Below are positions 25,029-36,899 of a stretch of 64,000 nucleotides of DNA, one piece after another. Positions within the stretch are counted from its first letter, which is position 1. Each line of letters opens with the position of its first letter. The DNA is from Pithys albifrons albifrons. Taxonomy: Eukaryota; Chordata; Aves; Passeriformes; Thamnophilidae. Both the position numbers and the translations under genes were made by a program. The notes beneath the pieces were generated by a model that was given only the letters and a program-made list of their open reading frames with translations, was not told the DNA's origin and made no database searches. Where the stretch lies: positions 38,421,490 to 38,485,489 of the forward strand of contig NC_092459.1 in assembly GCF_047495875.1 (NCBI RefSeq), written 5' to 3'.

Positions 25029-25218
25029 ACCAAAAAGTCATCAAGCATTGAAACAGGCTACACAGGGAAGTGGTTGAGTCACCATTCCTGGAAGTATTTA
25101 AAAGGCATGTAGTTTTGGTACTTGGAGATATGGTTTACTGGTGGACTCAGCAGTACTGCATTTTAAAGTTGGACTATGATCTAAAATATCTTTTCCAACC
25201 TAAGTAATTCTATGAACT
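25029..25218 (+). mobile_element. CR1 LINE, short 3' tail
   Basis: The last 190 bp of a CR1 in sense orientation. It matches the family segment 'gggaagtggttgagtcacc', followed by 'cctggaagtattta' and the 3' end 'cttttccaacctaagtaattctatga'-like sequence. It is strongly 5'-truncated and diverged, without an open frame. Confidence 0.85.
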
Positions 25219-28200
25219 CTTGTTTAAATGTTGGATAAAGAAATGATTCTATGATAGCTTTCTACTTTTGCCATTAGCACTGTAATTATATATTTATTTT
25301 ATTCCTTTATGTTGCTCATTTTCATACTCTTAAGAAAATTCAATGCAGTTTACAATTCAGATTTTATCCCCTGTTTTTCTTCTCCTAAGACAAGTTCTTG
25401 CTGATTTGATATTCCCAAAAATATATTCCAAACTTATATTCCAAAGATTTTTTTTTTCCCTCCTTAAATATGCAACTTTGGTTGGCTGACTTCAATGGAC
25501 TTAGGAGTTGTAATTGTAATTGAAAATTGTAATTGAAATTCTTATAATATTGTTATGCCAATTAAGAATTAAACATTGCTGTGCTATTATATTTTTTTCT
25601 GAATAATGAATTCTCATAACTTGAAGTATTTCTGTTTCTTTTCTCACTAAGTTCTACCAACTTCAGCAAACATTATTGCATTTTAATTGAGAAAAATAGT
25701 AGTCTATTTTGATTGAGCGCTATCCATTTATGAATCATGACTATAGACACAAAACAACCATTTGTTTTTGTTAGTGTTAAATGAAAGAACAAAAAAAATC
25801 ATGCTTTCTCAAGAAATTGTAGAAATGTGCCCTTTGTATTGACATGTTTATTGTTACATACTTTGCCTAATGTCAGAAACAATCTAAACAAATCTATCAT
25901 TGTTTCATGCAGATCTTTATATCTTAGGTCATCAGTTATAGTATGTGATTATTATACAGCAAAGGTCAATTTATATCAAGAAAATGGAAAGTGTGCATCA
26001 TTTTTTAACATTTCACTTGTTTGAATCCAAAGTATTTAATGTGGACTTTTACAATTTAATGACATGATAGAGAATATACTTTTAAATGTCTGCTTTAGAT
26101 AATATGCAAAGGATAATGAACATCAAACTCTAGAGGGTAGTGGATAAAAACTTACTCTCTCCATGCTTATAGGCAGTGAGGGTATTGCCCCATAGTGTTT
26201 AAAGGGAAAAGAAGATATATCAAAAAGCTAGAAATAGACAACACATTTTAAAGATATGCCCACAATGAATAGCAGTTTCCAAGTAATTGCAAGCTAAGAA
26301 GAGTTTACTTCTGCTATATGACAAAGGACAATTACCAATTAAGTATAAAAATGCCAACAGACAACTGATTGTGTTGTATATTGAGGTATCTGTGTACTTT
26401 GGCAGACTAGTCAGCTGTTTCTGCAGTTGCTTGTTGCCTATGGGACACCAGAGGATTAATTACACTGAGGCAGGAGGCATTTTTGTTACTTAGTTTTGTC
26501 TGTACAAGTAATTGAGTGTGCAGCAATGAACAGTGCTGCTGCTGTGACCATAATAAAGACAGACAGCAAGAGACCGGCATGCCCTGTCAACACAGCCTTA
26601 CAGACCACAGTGCCATCCCAGAAAGATAAACTGGGGAGCAAATCACAGTTTCCCAGAGCTTAAGAATCAATTCTGCTGCCCCAAGACAAGTTGCTCTGGT
26701 TAATTGAAAGCAACTTATGTAAAGAGGATAATAAAGAATTCTAGATAGTGTCAGAATTGTTATTGTTTTCATCCAAAGCAGAGCACCTTAGGCCAGATCG
26801 TCAGCTGATGTAAATTAGCACAGTGCAGCTACATTGACAGCCATATGAACTTCCACTAAATGAGATGCTGAGGAGCAGAGTTTAGGAGTTATGACTCTTT
26901 GAGTCAAGCCTGGAGTATTTTAAATTTTACCTAACTCTTAAATGAATAGTTTTCATAAGAATATCGGTAAAATTTCTGCACAGATCCAGGACAAATAAGC
27001 CCTTTATAAAAAGTTACTAATTATAATTGTAAATATTTTGTTAAATATTATGTAAATGTTTCAGTTCACAGGGTCAAATCTGTTGCTGTGATACATGCTA
27101 GGTACATAGGGTGGACTGAACTTTCTGGTGAATTTAATCATATTCATAGTAGAGAATGACACATCCCTTCCGAAGTTGTTTCAAATCCATTTATCTTTGG
27201 ATTCTCTCTGTTCCTTTCAAAAATAAATTTAAAAAAAAGGAAAAAAGAAACAAAAAGGAAGTAGAGCTAACTATTTCTAAACTGCTTCCTTAACTTCAGG
27301 TCCCCTACACATACTTCATCCAGACACAATGTATGGTTTCCATCTCTGTGCAATCATTTTATTGACACCATTATTTTGGGCTGGAAGGCCATATACTCCT
27401 GATAGTCTCAGTTTTGGTAAGGAAGTCTCATATAAGAGCTGTAGAAAAAGTTTCTAAAGATACTGAAAATCCTGTAGAACCTGAAAATAACTGGAAGACA
27501 GTGGTTTTCTGGAGGAATGAGGAGGAGAGGCATGGTGCAGCAGACAGTAGAAAATTGCTGGATGTACCAGTAAAGAAGTAGCAGTAAATCACTGAAGGAG
27601 GCAAAGGCTCTACAGATCTATCAGATGGAATCATGACTTGTGACAAGTATTAAGCCCATAGTACTGTATTTGAAAGTGTACTTCCAACACAGAATGGAAC
27701 TGGAGTTTCTGTTCTTGACTCTTCAGAGACCTTCTGCAGAAAACATCAATATCTTTTCCTATCTGTGTTGTTACAGCAATTCTAAAGTCATTATGTGCCA
27801 CAAAACCTGTACTTGGACATGCCAGAAGACTGCAAATGCTGGCAAGCATTTTTTTAGTTTCCACTTTATTTAATACTTTACTTTGCACTCTGAGTTCCTT
27901 AAGATTTTTTTTTATTCTCTTGGGGATTTGTTTCTTATTTGACCCAATGTTTTATCTATTCTGTGGTTAGATCCACTAGAGGAAGTAGATGAAGAATTAT
28001 CACATGAAGTCTGGCAGCAAAGAAATGAAAAAGCCTCACACTGCAACAAATTTAATCTAATTTATAGGCTAGGTATAAAGAGATATTATAAGAGGAAAGA
28101 GATGGTATCTAATGTACTGTGAAATTTAACGTCAGGAAGGACCATTTAAAACCATTCAGATCCCTTTTTTCTACATCAAAAGGGGCTTTTTCTGTTTTAA

Positions 28201-29274
28201 GGGCATATGCTTTTACAGCTACTTCTTTGTAAACCTTTGAGAGACTGACAAGTAACTATAAAGAAACCTTGTATCTGATGAGAATTATTTTTACTTAAAA
28301 ATTTATTTCCAAATTGATAGAATAGGATCAATTCGTGGGCTACACATTTCTAAAGAGAGTTGTATGGTATTCAAGTGCTCTAATAACAATGACCAACCTA
28401 CTATTTTGCCTGGAAATGATAATATTTTTTTCATCTTTTATTTTTCACAGCTACTAAAAAGTAAATTCTAGAAATTGCATCAGTAGTTTCACAAGCTGTA
28501 CCTGCTTGAGTATTGACCCTACTAGAAATATTTTAGGTGTCTAATTCTCTCACTTGACAAAATTACAATGTTAGCTGGAATTCTCATAAACTGAAAGTAG
28601 CAAATACCCCTAGTAGCCTTCTTTATTTATTCATTACTGCAGCTGTTCTCAAAGCTGCAACAACGCAAATCATTAAAACAGCAAAGTTACAAAAGGGCTG
28701 ATGAGAAATAGTACAACAAAGACAACTAGATTAAATAAGTAGGTAGTGAATTTCAGCTCAATTTGTAGGCCTTGGCTTACAACATATGGCATCAAACATA
28801 GAGGTTCACGCTGAAGTATGATAATAATTAGATGAATAGAAAAAGGAACTGGGTTCAGTAAGATAACAAATACAAGAGTTTCTGGCAGAAGATCTGAAGG
28901 GAGGTGCTTAACGTTATTATACCCTCTTCTCTCCTTTAGAAGTGCAAGGCTTTGATCAGTTTTTATAGGTGTGAGATTAAAGAATTTGCATACTATGAGA
29001 TTTCACAACATTGCATATTCTTTTTTTCTTTCTTACAAGTCTGCAACTACATACATACCATACTGTCTAGTTTTGCTCTCTTAAATATGTATTTCATAAA
29101 CAAACACAGACACACACACAAGAACACACATTTTAAAATGTGTTCTCTGCGATCATGCATAAAGATGAACATTTGGTTTCCCACAAACCCTTGGGAAATG
29201 GCTAAATGGAACCATCTTCTGAGTCTGGAAGGCTGGTGTGTTCAGGATCTTGAAGAATCTGCACAAATACCACT
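25219..29274. other. AT-rich unique DNA
   Basis: About 4 kb with no recognised gene or repeat family. A small direct repeat of TGTAATTGAAA-type units lies at 25508-25540 and a short (CA)n patch at 29107-29120. Open frames of 60-85 codons are compatible with chance. Confidence 0.5.
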
Positions 29275-29872
29275 TGTGTTGGATTGGCTTGGCTTTCTTG
29301 CCAAGCCCAAGCTGCTTTTTTCTCCTCTCGCTCTCTTTAAGCGAGAGGGAACCAAAAAACCCCTAAACTACTGAAAACTTGAAACAAAATTGAATTATAT
29401 CAGAATATATATATATATTTCAGATATTTACAATTATAGATACAATTTGTATATACAATAGGGAGCTCTCGAGGGGAAAAGGGAAAAAGGAGGGAGAAAC
29501 TGGAACAAAGGAGGGACAGAAAAACAGAACAGACAAGCACAATTAAAAACTTCAGAAAAAAACTGGCACAACACAGAACTTAGCAAAATACAATTTCACC
29601 AACTTTTTTTAAGAGAAGGCCAGCACTCTCTCTGATCTCCTGCGTGGCAGATAACAGCAGTCTCTGCAACATGCCTCAGGCTCTGATAAGTGAGACCAAC
29701 ACAGAGACCAAGTGCTTTTAAACTTTGCTGGAAGAAGAAGGAAGGAAACTTCCTATTTTTCTTTTATCCATACTCCCTTGCTAGTAACAAAACAGTGTGG
29801 AATACCTGGGAAATGGGCATTCCCTTAGTTACAACTGGTTACTAAGGAAGGCCTGGATCAAAACCATGAATA
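29275..29872 (-). mobile_element. Solo LTR, diverged member of family A, minus strand
   Basis: Read on the minus strand this element starts near CATGGTTTTGATCCAGGCC (plus right edge about 29872) and ends CCAATCCAACACA (plus left edge about 29275). It shares with the 12.1-kb and 43.0-kb LTRs a G-rich/T-run/CCTCTCGC block and a strong hairpin next to the 3' end, and its length is similar (about 600 bp). The right edge is degraded, so the terminal bases and the target duplication could not be verified; candidate flanks CCACT and AAATA do not match each other. An internal (AT)n patch lies at 29405-29420. A plus-strand frame running in from 28952 is a chance product of the junction. Confidence 0.6.
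29286..29348. repeat. Two adjacent strong hairpins in the LTR R/U5 part
   Basis: GGCTTGGC (29286-29293) pairs with GCCAAGCC (29300-29307) over a 6-nt loop. CCTCTCGC (29324-29331) pairs with GCGAGAGG (29341-29348) over a 9-nt loop. Both have perfect 8-bp stems. Confidence 0.8.
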
Positions 29873-32679
29873 AATATATCAGTAATCCACAAAGTCAGGT
29901 TAACAAACATTCTCTTGAGTACCATTTAGCAGAGCTTAGAGTTCTGGAATGATCTGAAATTATTTCGCTCATACTAAGTATTACACTGTCCACTGTATGT
30001 TATCCAACAGAAGATATTTGCTTCTTCACATCACTTATATTTGTTTCTTATACAGTACTTTGTCTTCTATGGCTGTTAGTGTCTCACTCCTACATACTTT
30101 CTTCAATATAAAATAATTCTTAATCTACGTTGGAGTTTTTTAATGTTTTAACAAAACCCAAATCTTTCTTAATGAGCTGAGTGAAGAAATGAGATGACCT
30201 GGCTTGTGCAAGAGATGGCACAACTGTGCTGTCAGTTCTGTTGTGAGATATGAAAGTGGATAATTTAATGTATTTAATGTAGATAAACTCCAGAGAATAT
30301 GTTTTCTACTCTACATGAGCTGTTCTACCAAATATGTCCAGCTATCAATAAAATACATAAATAAAATCTCTTAATATTGAGTATGTTCCTACACTGGCTA
30401 AAGTCCCACAATATACTGCACTTCTTTGTCTTTATTATTGGGAAATGGTTTGAAAATACCAAGTGCTGTAACCCCTGAGAGCAGGAGAATATTGATAGCC
30501 AGAGAAAAACAATCTGCATGCTTGCAATACAAAAGAAGGATATATTGATTTGCATGTAGCTCACTCAAAATAATTGTGCTGGCCAATAAGAAGACATCAT
30601 CAATTTTTTTTTGAACTTGAAAAACATTGCTATTATGGAAAACAGAATTCTCCAAACAGAGTAAAGTAAAATGCATACCTGTGGAAGAGTATTGCAGTCA
30701 AGCATAAACAACTGTGAAGTGCTGCAGCTATGTAACTGTTTAAAACAATTTTCTTTTAGTAAAACAGGATAAAATAGGAGGAAGAAAGGAAATTAATTAA
30801 TCAGCAGGGATTCTAATAGTAAGTAAAAATGTGTGTATATTAGAAATTTATGTATAATACACAGGAAGATGGGGAAGAAAGGAATCAAAACATGTAATTG
30901 ATAATTTTTTTAACATCTCTTGAAATGAAAAGAAGGTTTGGTAATGACTGAAAGCAATGAACAGCAAAAGTTGAAAGAAACAGGTGTGATTTCCTATGAA
31001 AAAATAAGACAGCTATTTTTTTACCAAAATCTACCCTAAATACAGCCAAAACAGGCATGAAAAACACTTTCTGCCTTAGAGCAGATGGAGAAAGATGGAG
31101 ATCAGTTATAAGACAATGATCCAGAGGTTACAATCTGAGTTTCACGTTTCCACAAAACCAGAAATGGAAGAAAACCACGACATAAAAGTGGGCTCTGAAA
31201 ATCCTATGCAGATTTCAATGAAATAAAGAGTGTAGTCATACTCGATCATCATAGTCACTGTCAACTTTGCTAGTATTAGTGCATATTGATTTACCAATCC
31301 CACCTTTCTTGGAAGAGCTGTCTCTCAGCTGTCAGTTCAAAAGCAGTTGTAAAAGATTGTTTAACCTAAGAGTAATTTATCCATTTTCTATTGCTTTTGA
31401 AAACAAAACCAAAATCACATTCAATAAAGATACATAGGCAGCTAAACAAGCTAGATATAGTTAATTTGTTCCCGGTTACTAATTTAGCTGAACTTCACTT
31501 ATAAAGTTTTGGTTTCAGTGTCCATAGTAGCACAATTCCAGTACATAGATCTGATTAATAATGCCATACCTCAGCATAAGCCTTGGATTTGGTGTGCTCT
31601 CTAAAGAAAAAAATCAAGGAATATTATTTTCAAGCAGCTCAGTAACAGGGCAACAAAAGAAAATTATGTTTCCCAAAAGTTATTCTGTTTAAAATGTTAT
31701 CCCATTTCTATAATTGAATTTTCATTTGATTCTATTATGGATAGTTCTGAAAAGAAAATGTAATCCAGTTCAACATTTTATGGCATAAAGTACTCATTCA
31801 TCTAAAGTAAAACAAAACCACTCTAATATCTTATTTTAATCTGCAACCAATGCCAAAGGCAAAAAAAAGATAAAGTATAAATGTAATACTTTTTAAAATA
31901 TTTTAATAACATTATTTTCATGCAACCAGTAGGAAAACTACTTTAACTCAGCGTTCTTTTTCTTAGAATTTTATCTGAATTATCTTTATGGGAAATTCAT
32001 TCATATTTTGAAACATCTGTTTCAGAAAAAAACAGAAGGATATGCAGTTCTTGAAATACATCTGGAAAACTAAAATGCATGCCAACTTTCCATCAGCAAA
32101 TGAAATGCTATAGAAGACAGTATGGAATGACAGAAACATAAAAACCAAACTATGAGAGAGTTTTGTATTTTTCAAAAAGGTACATGTGTATTTTAGTCAC
32201 ACAGATGAGGCATAGATGTAACTGTAAGTCTGTAAAATAAAAATGTAACACTAACAGCTATGGGTAACTACAATCAATTTCAAAGTACTTGATTGTTTGC
32301 CTTAATAAAACCATTAATAACAGTATCAAATGTTTAGTATTCCACCACATAAGGAATGGATCATATGATCTTACAGTTTATAACATGTGCCTTGACAAAT
32401 CTTTCCATTCTTTAACACAGTATAGCTAATGCAATATAGTTCCCTTCCACCTAAATATATCTTCCTATTTCTCTGCAGGCATCATTTCTGTGGAAGATAT
32501 AGATGAGGATAATATAATAAATTTGTGAACAAGTTTGAAAAAAATCATTCCTTATTAGGAAAAATAAGTTGAAACACAAGTGAGAGCAGACATCAAATTT
32601 ATAGGCATCAAAACTGACAAAAGCATGAGGACACACGAGAGGATCTGAATATACAGGATGATTGACCAAGGAGGTGGAA
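29873..32679. other. AT-rich unique DNA
   Basis: No gene or repeat family recognised. Open frames of 60-92 codons lie mainly on the minus strand (for example 30398-30676), without domains. Confidence 0.5.
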
Positions 32680-33335
32680 TCACAGACTAAAAAAATCATT
32701 TAGGTTGGAAAAAACTTTTAAGATCATCAAGACAAACTGTTAACCCAGCATTGCAAAGTCCACCACCAAACCATATCCCTAAGTGCCACATCTACACATC
32801 CTTTAAAATATCGCCAGGGATGGTGATCCAACCACTTCCCTGGGCAACCTATTCAGATCTCTCAGTAGAGCCTTCCTAACCGGTAGCACATGAACACTCC
32901 CACTCAAACCGGTGTCATCTGTGAACTGAGGGCGCATTCAATACCCTCATCCAGATCATTGATAAAGATATTAAAGAGGACTGTCCCCAGTACTGAGCCC
33001 TGGGGAACACAACATATGACAGGTTGACAGCTGGATGCAATTCCATTCACCACCACTGTCTGGGCCCAGCCATCTAACCAGTTTTTCCCCATCAAACAGT
33101 GCACCCGTTCAAGTCATGAGCAGCCAGTTTCTCCAGGAGAATGTTATGGGAAATGATGTCAAGAGCTTTACTAAAGTCCAGGTAGATAACACCCACAGAC
33201 TTTCCCTCAGCCACTAAGCAGGTCATCTTGTCATAGAAGATGAGGCTGGTTAAGCAGGACCTGCCTTTTACAAACTTGCTGGCTTGACCTGATGCCCTGG
33301 TTGTCCTGTATGTGCTGTGTCCAGTCAGGCAGACA
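32680..33335 (-). mobile_element. CR1 LINE with internal deletion, keeps part of the RT domain
   Basis: On the minus strand the 3' end of a CR1 lies at about 32680-32855 (plus-strand 'aggttggaaaaaacttttaa' and 'accaaaccatatccctaagtgccacatc'). At about 32850-32858 the match jumps to a more upstream CR1 segment in the same orientation, so the part between is deleted. The second segment encodes the reverse-transcriptase core. A minus-strand frame at 32904-33104 includes NWLDGWAQ, then [19 protein letters not shown], the conserved motif just before the catalytic aspartates. The catalytic FxDD motif (FTDDT, near 32910-32930) survives only in a shifted frame. The element is therefore inactive. The right edge fades out near 33335. 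Confidence 0.9.
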
Positions 33336-33483
33336 GAGGATAGGAATTCCCCATATCATGCACACTATTTGCCTGCTGCGTTTATCTCAGAGAAAGGGTA
33401 ATATGAAGCTAAAACATAAGGACTAAGTAAATATGTTCAAGGAGGAAAACAAAGGAAAGAAAAAAAATAAAATAACCTCATAT
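33336..33483. other. Short unique spacer, A-rich
   Basis: Joins the CR1 and the next LTR. It ends in an A-rich patch at 33436-33478. Confidence 0.5.
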
Positions 33484-33489
33484 TCTAAA
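33484..33489. repeat. Target-site duplication TCTAAA (left copy)
   Basis: Matches 34241-34246 exactly, immediately outside the LTR ends. Confidence 0.8.
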
Positions 33490-34240
33490 TGTCGGAGGAG
33501 ACCCAGGGTTTATACAGTGGCAAAAATACTACAAGAGATGGATAGACGAGGACGCCGAAGTCCAGGAACCCGGCTCCCCGAATATGGAAGCTCTGCGAGA
33601 GATTTATAAGGACTCTAATGTTCACACCCTATATTGATGTTTCCCCAGTTTGAATGTTATACACCCCAATATGTCTACCCTAGTCACTTTCCCTTAGTCG
33701 TTCCTTATCCAAGTTCCCTCTTCCCACAAAACCCTCCGGGTCGCATCCCCCCTGTCCTGGCCCGACCCGGCCATGGAGGCGGTTGCCGGCGGGGCCGCCC
33801 ACGAGGCGCCACTGGAGCCCGGGCGGGGCTGTCCCCACCTCGAAGTGCCGGAAGCCCTACGGTAGAATTTCCCCGCCCATCTCATTCTCCCATTGGTCCT
33901 TTTGCCACTCCTCCCCTTCCTCCTTCCCTTCGTTTGCATGCACCCAATGAATTGTGTTACTCCGCCCCGTCTCCACCCCTCTTCCCCGCCTACATCCGGG
34001 GAATTCCCATGCTCTCCTCAAAAGCCAGCGCGCGGCAATAAACTTGGCTTTTCCTCGTGGACTCCTGGCAAGTGCGGGCTTGTTCCGTTCGGGATGATCG
34101 CCGGGCCGGGGGCGGGAGGAGCCGACCCTCGCTTCTAAGGGGCCTGATCCTAGGGAGCCCTGCTTGTCGCTTTCCTAGCCTGGCTCCTGGAAGCGGAAAC
34201 CTCTCCACCGTATCAGTGGGTTATTTTTAATCCGCTGATA
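33490..34240 (+). mobile_element. Solo LTR (751 bp), GC- and CpG-rich, class II-like
   Basis: The LTR starts TGTCGGAGGAGACC and ends AATCCGCTGATA. The ends are a degenerate inverted repeat, and the final CA reads TA. An exact 6-bp duplication (TCTAAA) flanks it, typical of class II (ERVK-like) integration. Promoter-like elements in plus orientation are an octamer-like TTTGCAT (33933-33939), CCAAT boxes (ATTGG near 33892 and CCAAT near 33943), GC boxes (CCGCCC) and a poly(A) signal AATAAA at 34037-34042 followed by a T/G-rich stretch. The region 33740-34130 is far richer in GC and CpG than the rest of the window. A 135-codon frame at 33634-34041 and shorter overlapping frames are by-products of this composition. 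No internal retroviral genes flank it, so it is a solo LTR. Confidence 0.85.
34037..34042 (+). promoter_or_regulatory. LTR polyadenylation signal AATAAA
   Basis: Sits about 200 bp before the LTR end, after CGCGCGGC and before CTTGGCTTTTCC. This is consistent with the R region of the LTR at 33490-34240. Confidence 0.6.
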
Positions 34241-34246
34241 TCTAAA
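34241..34246. repeat. Target-site duplication TCTAAA (right copy)
   Basis: Exact match to 33484-33489. It sets the right boundary of the LTR. Confidence 0.8.
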
Positions 34247-35239
34247 CATTAATAGGGATAAAATCAGAAAATTTTTGTAACTACATTTTGTATTTTAATA
34301 ATTCAAGGTATTTCGTGCTATGTAGTAAATATTATTTTGAAACTATTGTAAATAGCCTTTTTACTTACAGTTGCAGTAGTGCTATTCCTAAACTGTATTT
34401 TCCCAACCTCTCTTCTGTGATGAAATGCAAGTCACATTGTGTATGCAACATGTCATCATTGAAAAATAAGATCCTATTTTAGAGCAACTGCACCTTTCAA
34501 GGTCAGGAAAATCTCATTCTGTTTGATTTGGTTTTCAATTCAAATGGGTTAACTGCTTTTGAAGCTAAACCATAGCAAATCCAAAATTATCAAAGTAGTG
34601 ATGGAAGTGCAGTAATTAGTTCCCAGTCTGGAGGACTGGAAACCTTTATGGCCTACATTAAGAAAAAGAAAAGTATTTCTCTAAGCTTCATTCCAACAAT
34701 TCGCAGTCACACATGACAACACATACAACTACACAATCATGGCTTTGATTTGAACAGACCACATAAACAGGGTATTGTGGTAAGTGTATAATGGTCTTTT
34801 ATTAAATGAGAATAAACATAACTTCATGTAAAAAAATGGGTTGAAGAGAGACATTAGTGTTTTAGTGATTACATTTTCTTCAAAAAATGAGCATTTTAAG
34901 TCACTTAATGTGGTGTACAATAGATATGGGTCATACAACAAAATACAAAAATATGTTCTGTGTATCCATTTAAAAGCGAGTAAAAGGTTAATGCTTGGCA
35001 AAATGAACAGTCTGTTGTGTGTTAAAGCACTGAGAACCAATATGCCTTTTTATCTCATTCAGCAATGTATCTGATAAACATGCAAGTTTCCAAGTTCAAA
35101 CTTAACTTTTTGTCTTTACTTTAAAAATACACACCATTTAATTAAACGTATTTGAGACAGCTAATCATTTTTGTACACTGACTGACACAATAAATAATTC
35201 ATAAGGACTTGCTTTAACCTTTATGTTTAGATATTCCAT
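34247..35239. other. AT-rich unique DNA
   Basis: No gene recognised. Overlapping frames of 77 and 103 codons on opposite strands near 34729-35074 are not coding-like. Confidence 0.5.
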
Positions 35240-35722
35240 TTCTGGTCTTCCATGTCAAGAAAAACATCAAGATGCTGGATTGAGTCCAGAGAAGGGCAAT
35301 GAAGCTGGCGAAGGATCTGGAAGAGTAAATCCTATGAGGAGTGGCTGAGAGAACCTGGACAAGAGGAGGCTCAGAGTGGACCTTATCCCTCTCTTCAACT
35401 ACCTGAGAGGAGGTTGTAACAAGGTGGGGGTTGGTGTCTTCTCCCAGGCAACCAGCAACAGAAAAAGAAGAAATGGCCTCAAGCTACACCAGGGGAGATT
35501 CAGGTTGCACATTGGGAAGAATTTCTTCAATGGGAGGATTTTTAAGCATTGGAATGGGCTGCCCAGGGAACTGGTAGTGTCACCATCCCTGAAAATGTTC
35601 AAGAAATGAGTAGACATGACAATTAGTCCTACGGTTTAGTTGACATGGTAGTGTTCAGTTGAAGTGTGGACTTGATGATTCCGAAGGTCTAGTCTAACCT
35701 TCATGATTCTATGATTTTATAC
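35240..35722 (+). mobile_element. CR1 LINE, 5'-truncated 3' fragment
   Basis: Sense-strand CR1 tail of about 480 bp. The left part matches 'agtccagagaagggcaatga' and 'gaggaggctcagagtgg'. A plus-strand frame at 35376-35609 still reads as the CR1 polyprotein C-terminus (family motifs LFNYLRGGCNKVGVGVFSQA and HWNGLPRELV), ending early at a stop after MFKK. The 3' end is 'taaccttcatgattctatga' plus 'ttttat'. It is one of the less decayed CR1s in the window. Confidence 0.92.
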
Positions 35723-35867
35723 ATGTAAATCTTAGATTTAGAAAGTAAGGAGAACAACATACTTTACACCTTGTCCATCACTGAAAATGTTGTTTGTTCT
35801 AATTCTTTCAAGGACAATTGACAGAAAATTCTGTATGTATACCCTTTACTTTGGTAGTATTTTCATA
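35723..35867. other. Short spacer between two CR1 copies
   Basis: AT-rich and unique. No signal seen. Confidence 0.4.
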
Positions 35868-36160
35868 AAAACACAGAATAGTTGCAAGGGACCTCTGGAG
35901 ATTATCTAGTCCAATGGCCTGGCTCAAATCTGGATCAGCTAGAATAGGTTGCTTGTGGCTCTGTCCAGTTGGGGTTTAACTGATGAAGACTCCACAGCCT
36001 CTCTGGAAAACCTGTTCCAGTGTTCAATGACCTTTACAGGAAAAAAAAAAAAGGGGTTCATACTCAGAGAGAACTTCTTGTGCTTCAATTTGTGACCTTC
36101 ACATGTTGTTCCAATGGCTAATTGACTACACACCACTGGCAAGAGACCATTAGAGGGAAT
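35868..36160 (-). mobile_element. Old CR1 LINE remnant (minus strand)
   Basis: On the plus strand the left edge 'cacagaatagttgcaaggga' is followed by 'cctctggag'. The phrases 'aaaacctgttccagtgttca' and 'atgacctt' then match the reverse complement of an older CR1 subfamily tail. The copy is more diverged than the neighbour at 35.2-35.7 kb and points the opposite way. An A-run (about 36040-36051) interrupts it. No usable frame remains, although a 117-codon minus frame crosses it at 35939-36292. Confidence 0.8.
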
Positions 36161-36539
36161 AACAAGAACTTTCTCTATGAGAACAAGGAGATAAAAAGTG
36201 CATCTCTTTGACAGAATTAGAATGATAAAGGTAACCTTTACGGGGAGTGAGAATAAATCAACACTGATAGATGAAATTAAGCAAGGACACAACTGAGCTT
36301 AACCTGTCTGATGCCTTAGGATTTTATATATTCATAGATTTTTATATAGTTGTATAGTTTCTTACATTTGAGGTGGCAGCTAACAGTTTCCTCCTCTGTG
36401 CTACATTCCTGAATTTCTGTATTAAGAGTAAAATGGTAACTAGAACATCTTTCTTGGGATACATGTGCCAGGACTAGAATAACAGTACATTCTGTAGTCA
36501 AAATAAGATACCATTTTAGTCAAAGCAATACAAGGCCCA
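36161..36539. other. AT-rich unique DNA
   Basis: No gene or repeat recognised. Confidence 0.4.
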
Positions 36540-36860
36540 GAGACCTTGGAGAAGCTCCAAAGAGGGGATATGATGTGAAGATGATGATGGTGAAGAAGTA
36601 ACAGGTCTTGAGACCTCCAACTCAGTTCCAGGGGGATTTTCCAAGGGGCAGTTCTAGGCGTGGCACCAGGGTGGTACGAGGTTCTGAGGGGTTCTTGGGT
36701 TGGATGTAACCTTTAATTATGGTAATTAAGTAGTGTTATAAAATTTGTAAGGCCCGTATACTGGCAGGCACGTCTATATACTTTGTGAACTGGAAAAGTT
36801 TTTCAGTAAAGAACTACTGTCTAGTTTACACAGATAATATGGCCTCAAAAGTTTTTTCCT
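36540..36860 (+). repeat. Possible degraded LTR or other repeat
   Basis: A locally GC-richer stretch (36600-36720) is followed by TTATAAAATT (about 36736) and then AGTAAAG-containing sequence (about 36804). This order resembles U3-TATA-poly(A) of an LTR, but I found no matching ends or duplication. Low confidence. Confidence 0.25.
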
Positions 36861-36899
36861 CAATTTTAGGCAACAAATCTGCTTCACAGTCTATAAAAT

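Noticed and set aside
28952..29374. 140-codon plus-strand ORF
   Set aside because: It runs from unique AT-rich DNA into the antisense strand of an LTR. No domain; the junction makes it chimeric by chance.
33634..34041. 135-codon plus-strand ORF, with overlapping minus-strand ORFs
   Set aside because: It lies wholly inside the GC-rich solo LTR. The frame is open because of composition (proline/arginine-rich in several frames) and crosses the poly(A) signal region.
35376..35609. 77-codon plus-strand ORF as a host gene
   Set aside because: Same CR1 polyprotein C-terminus, truncated by a stop.
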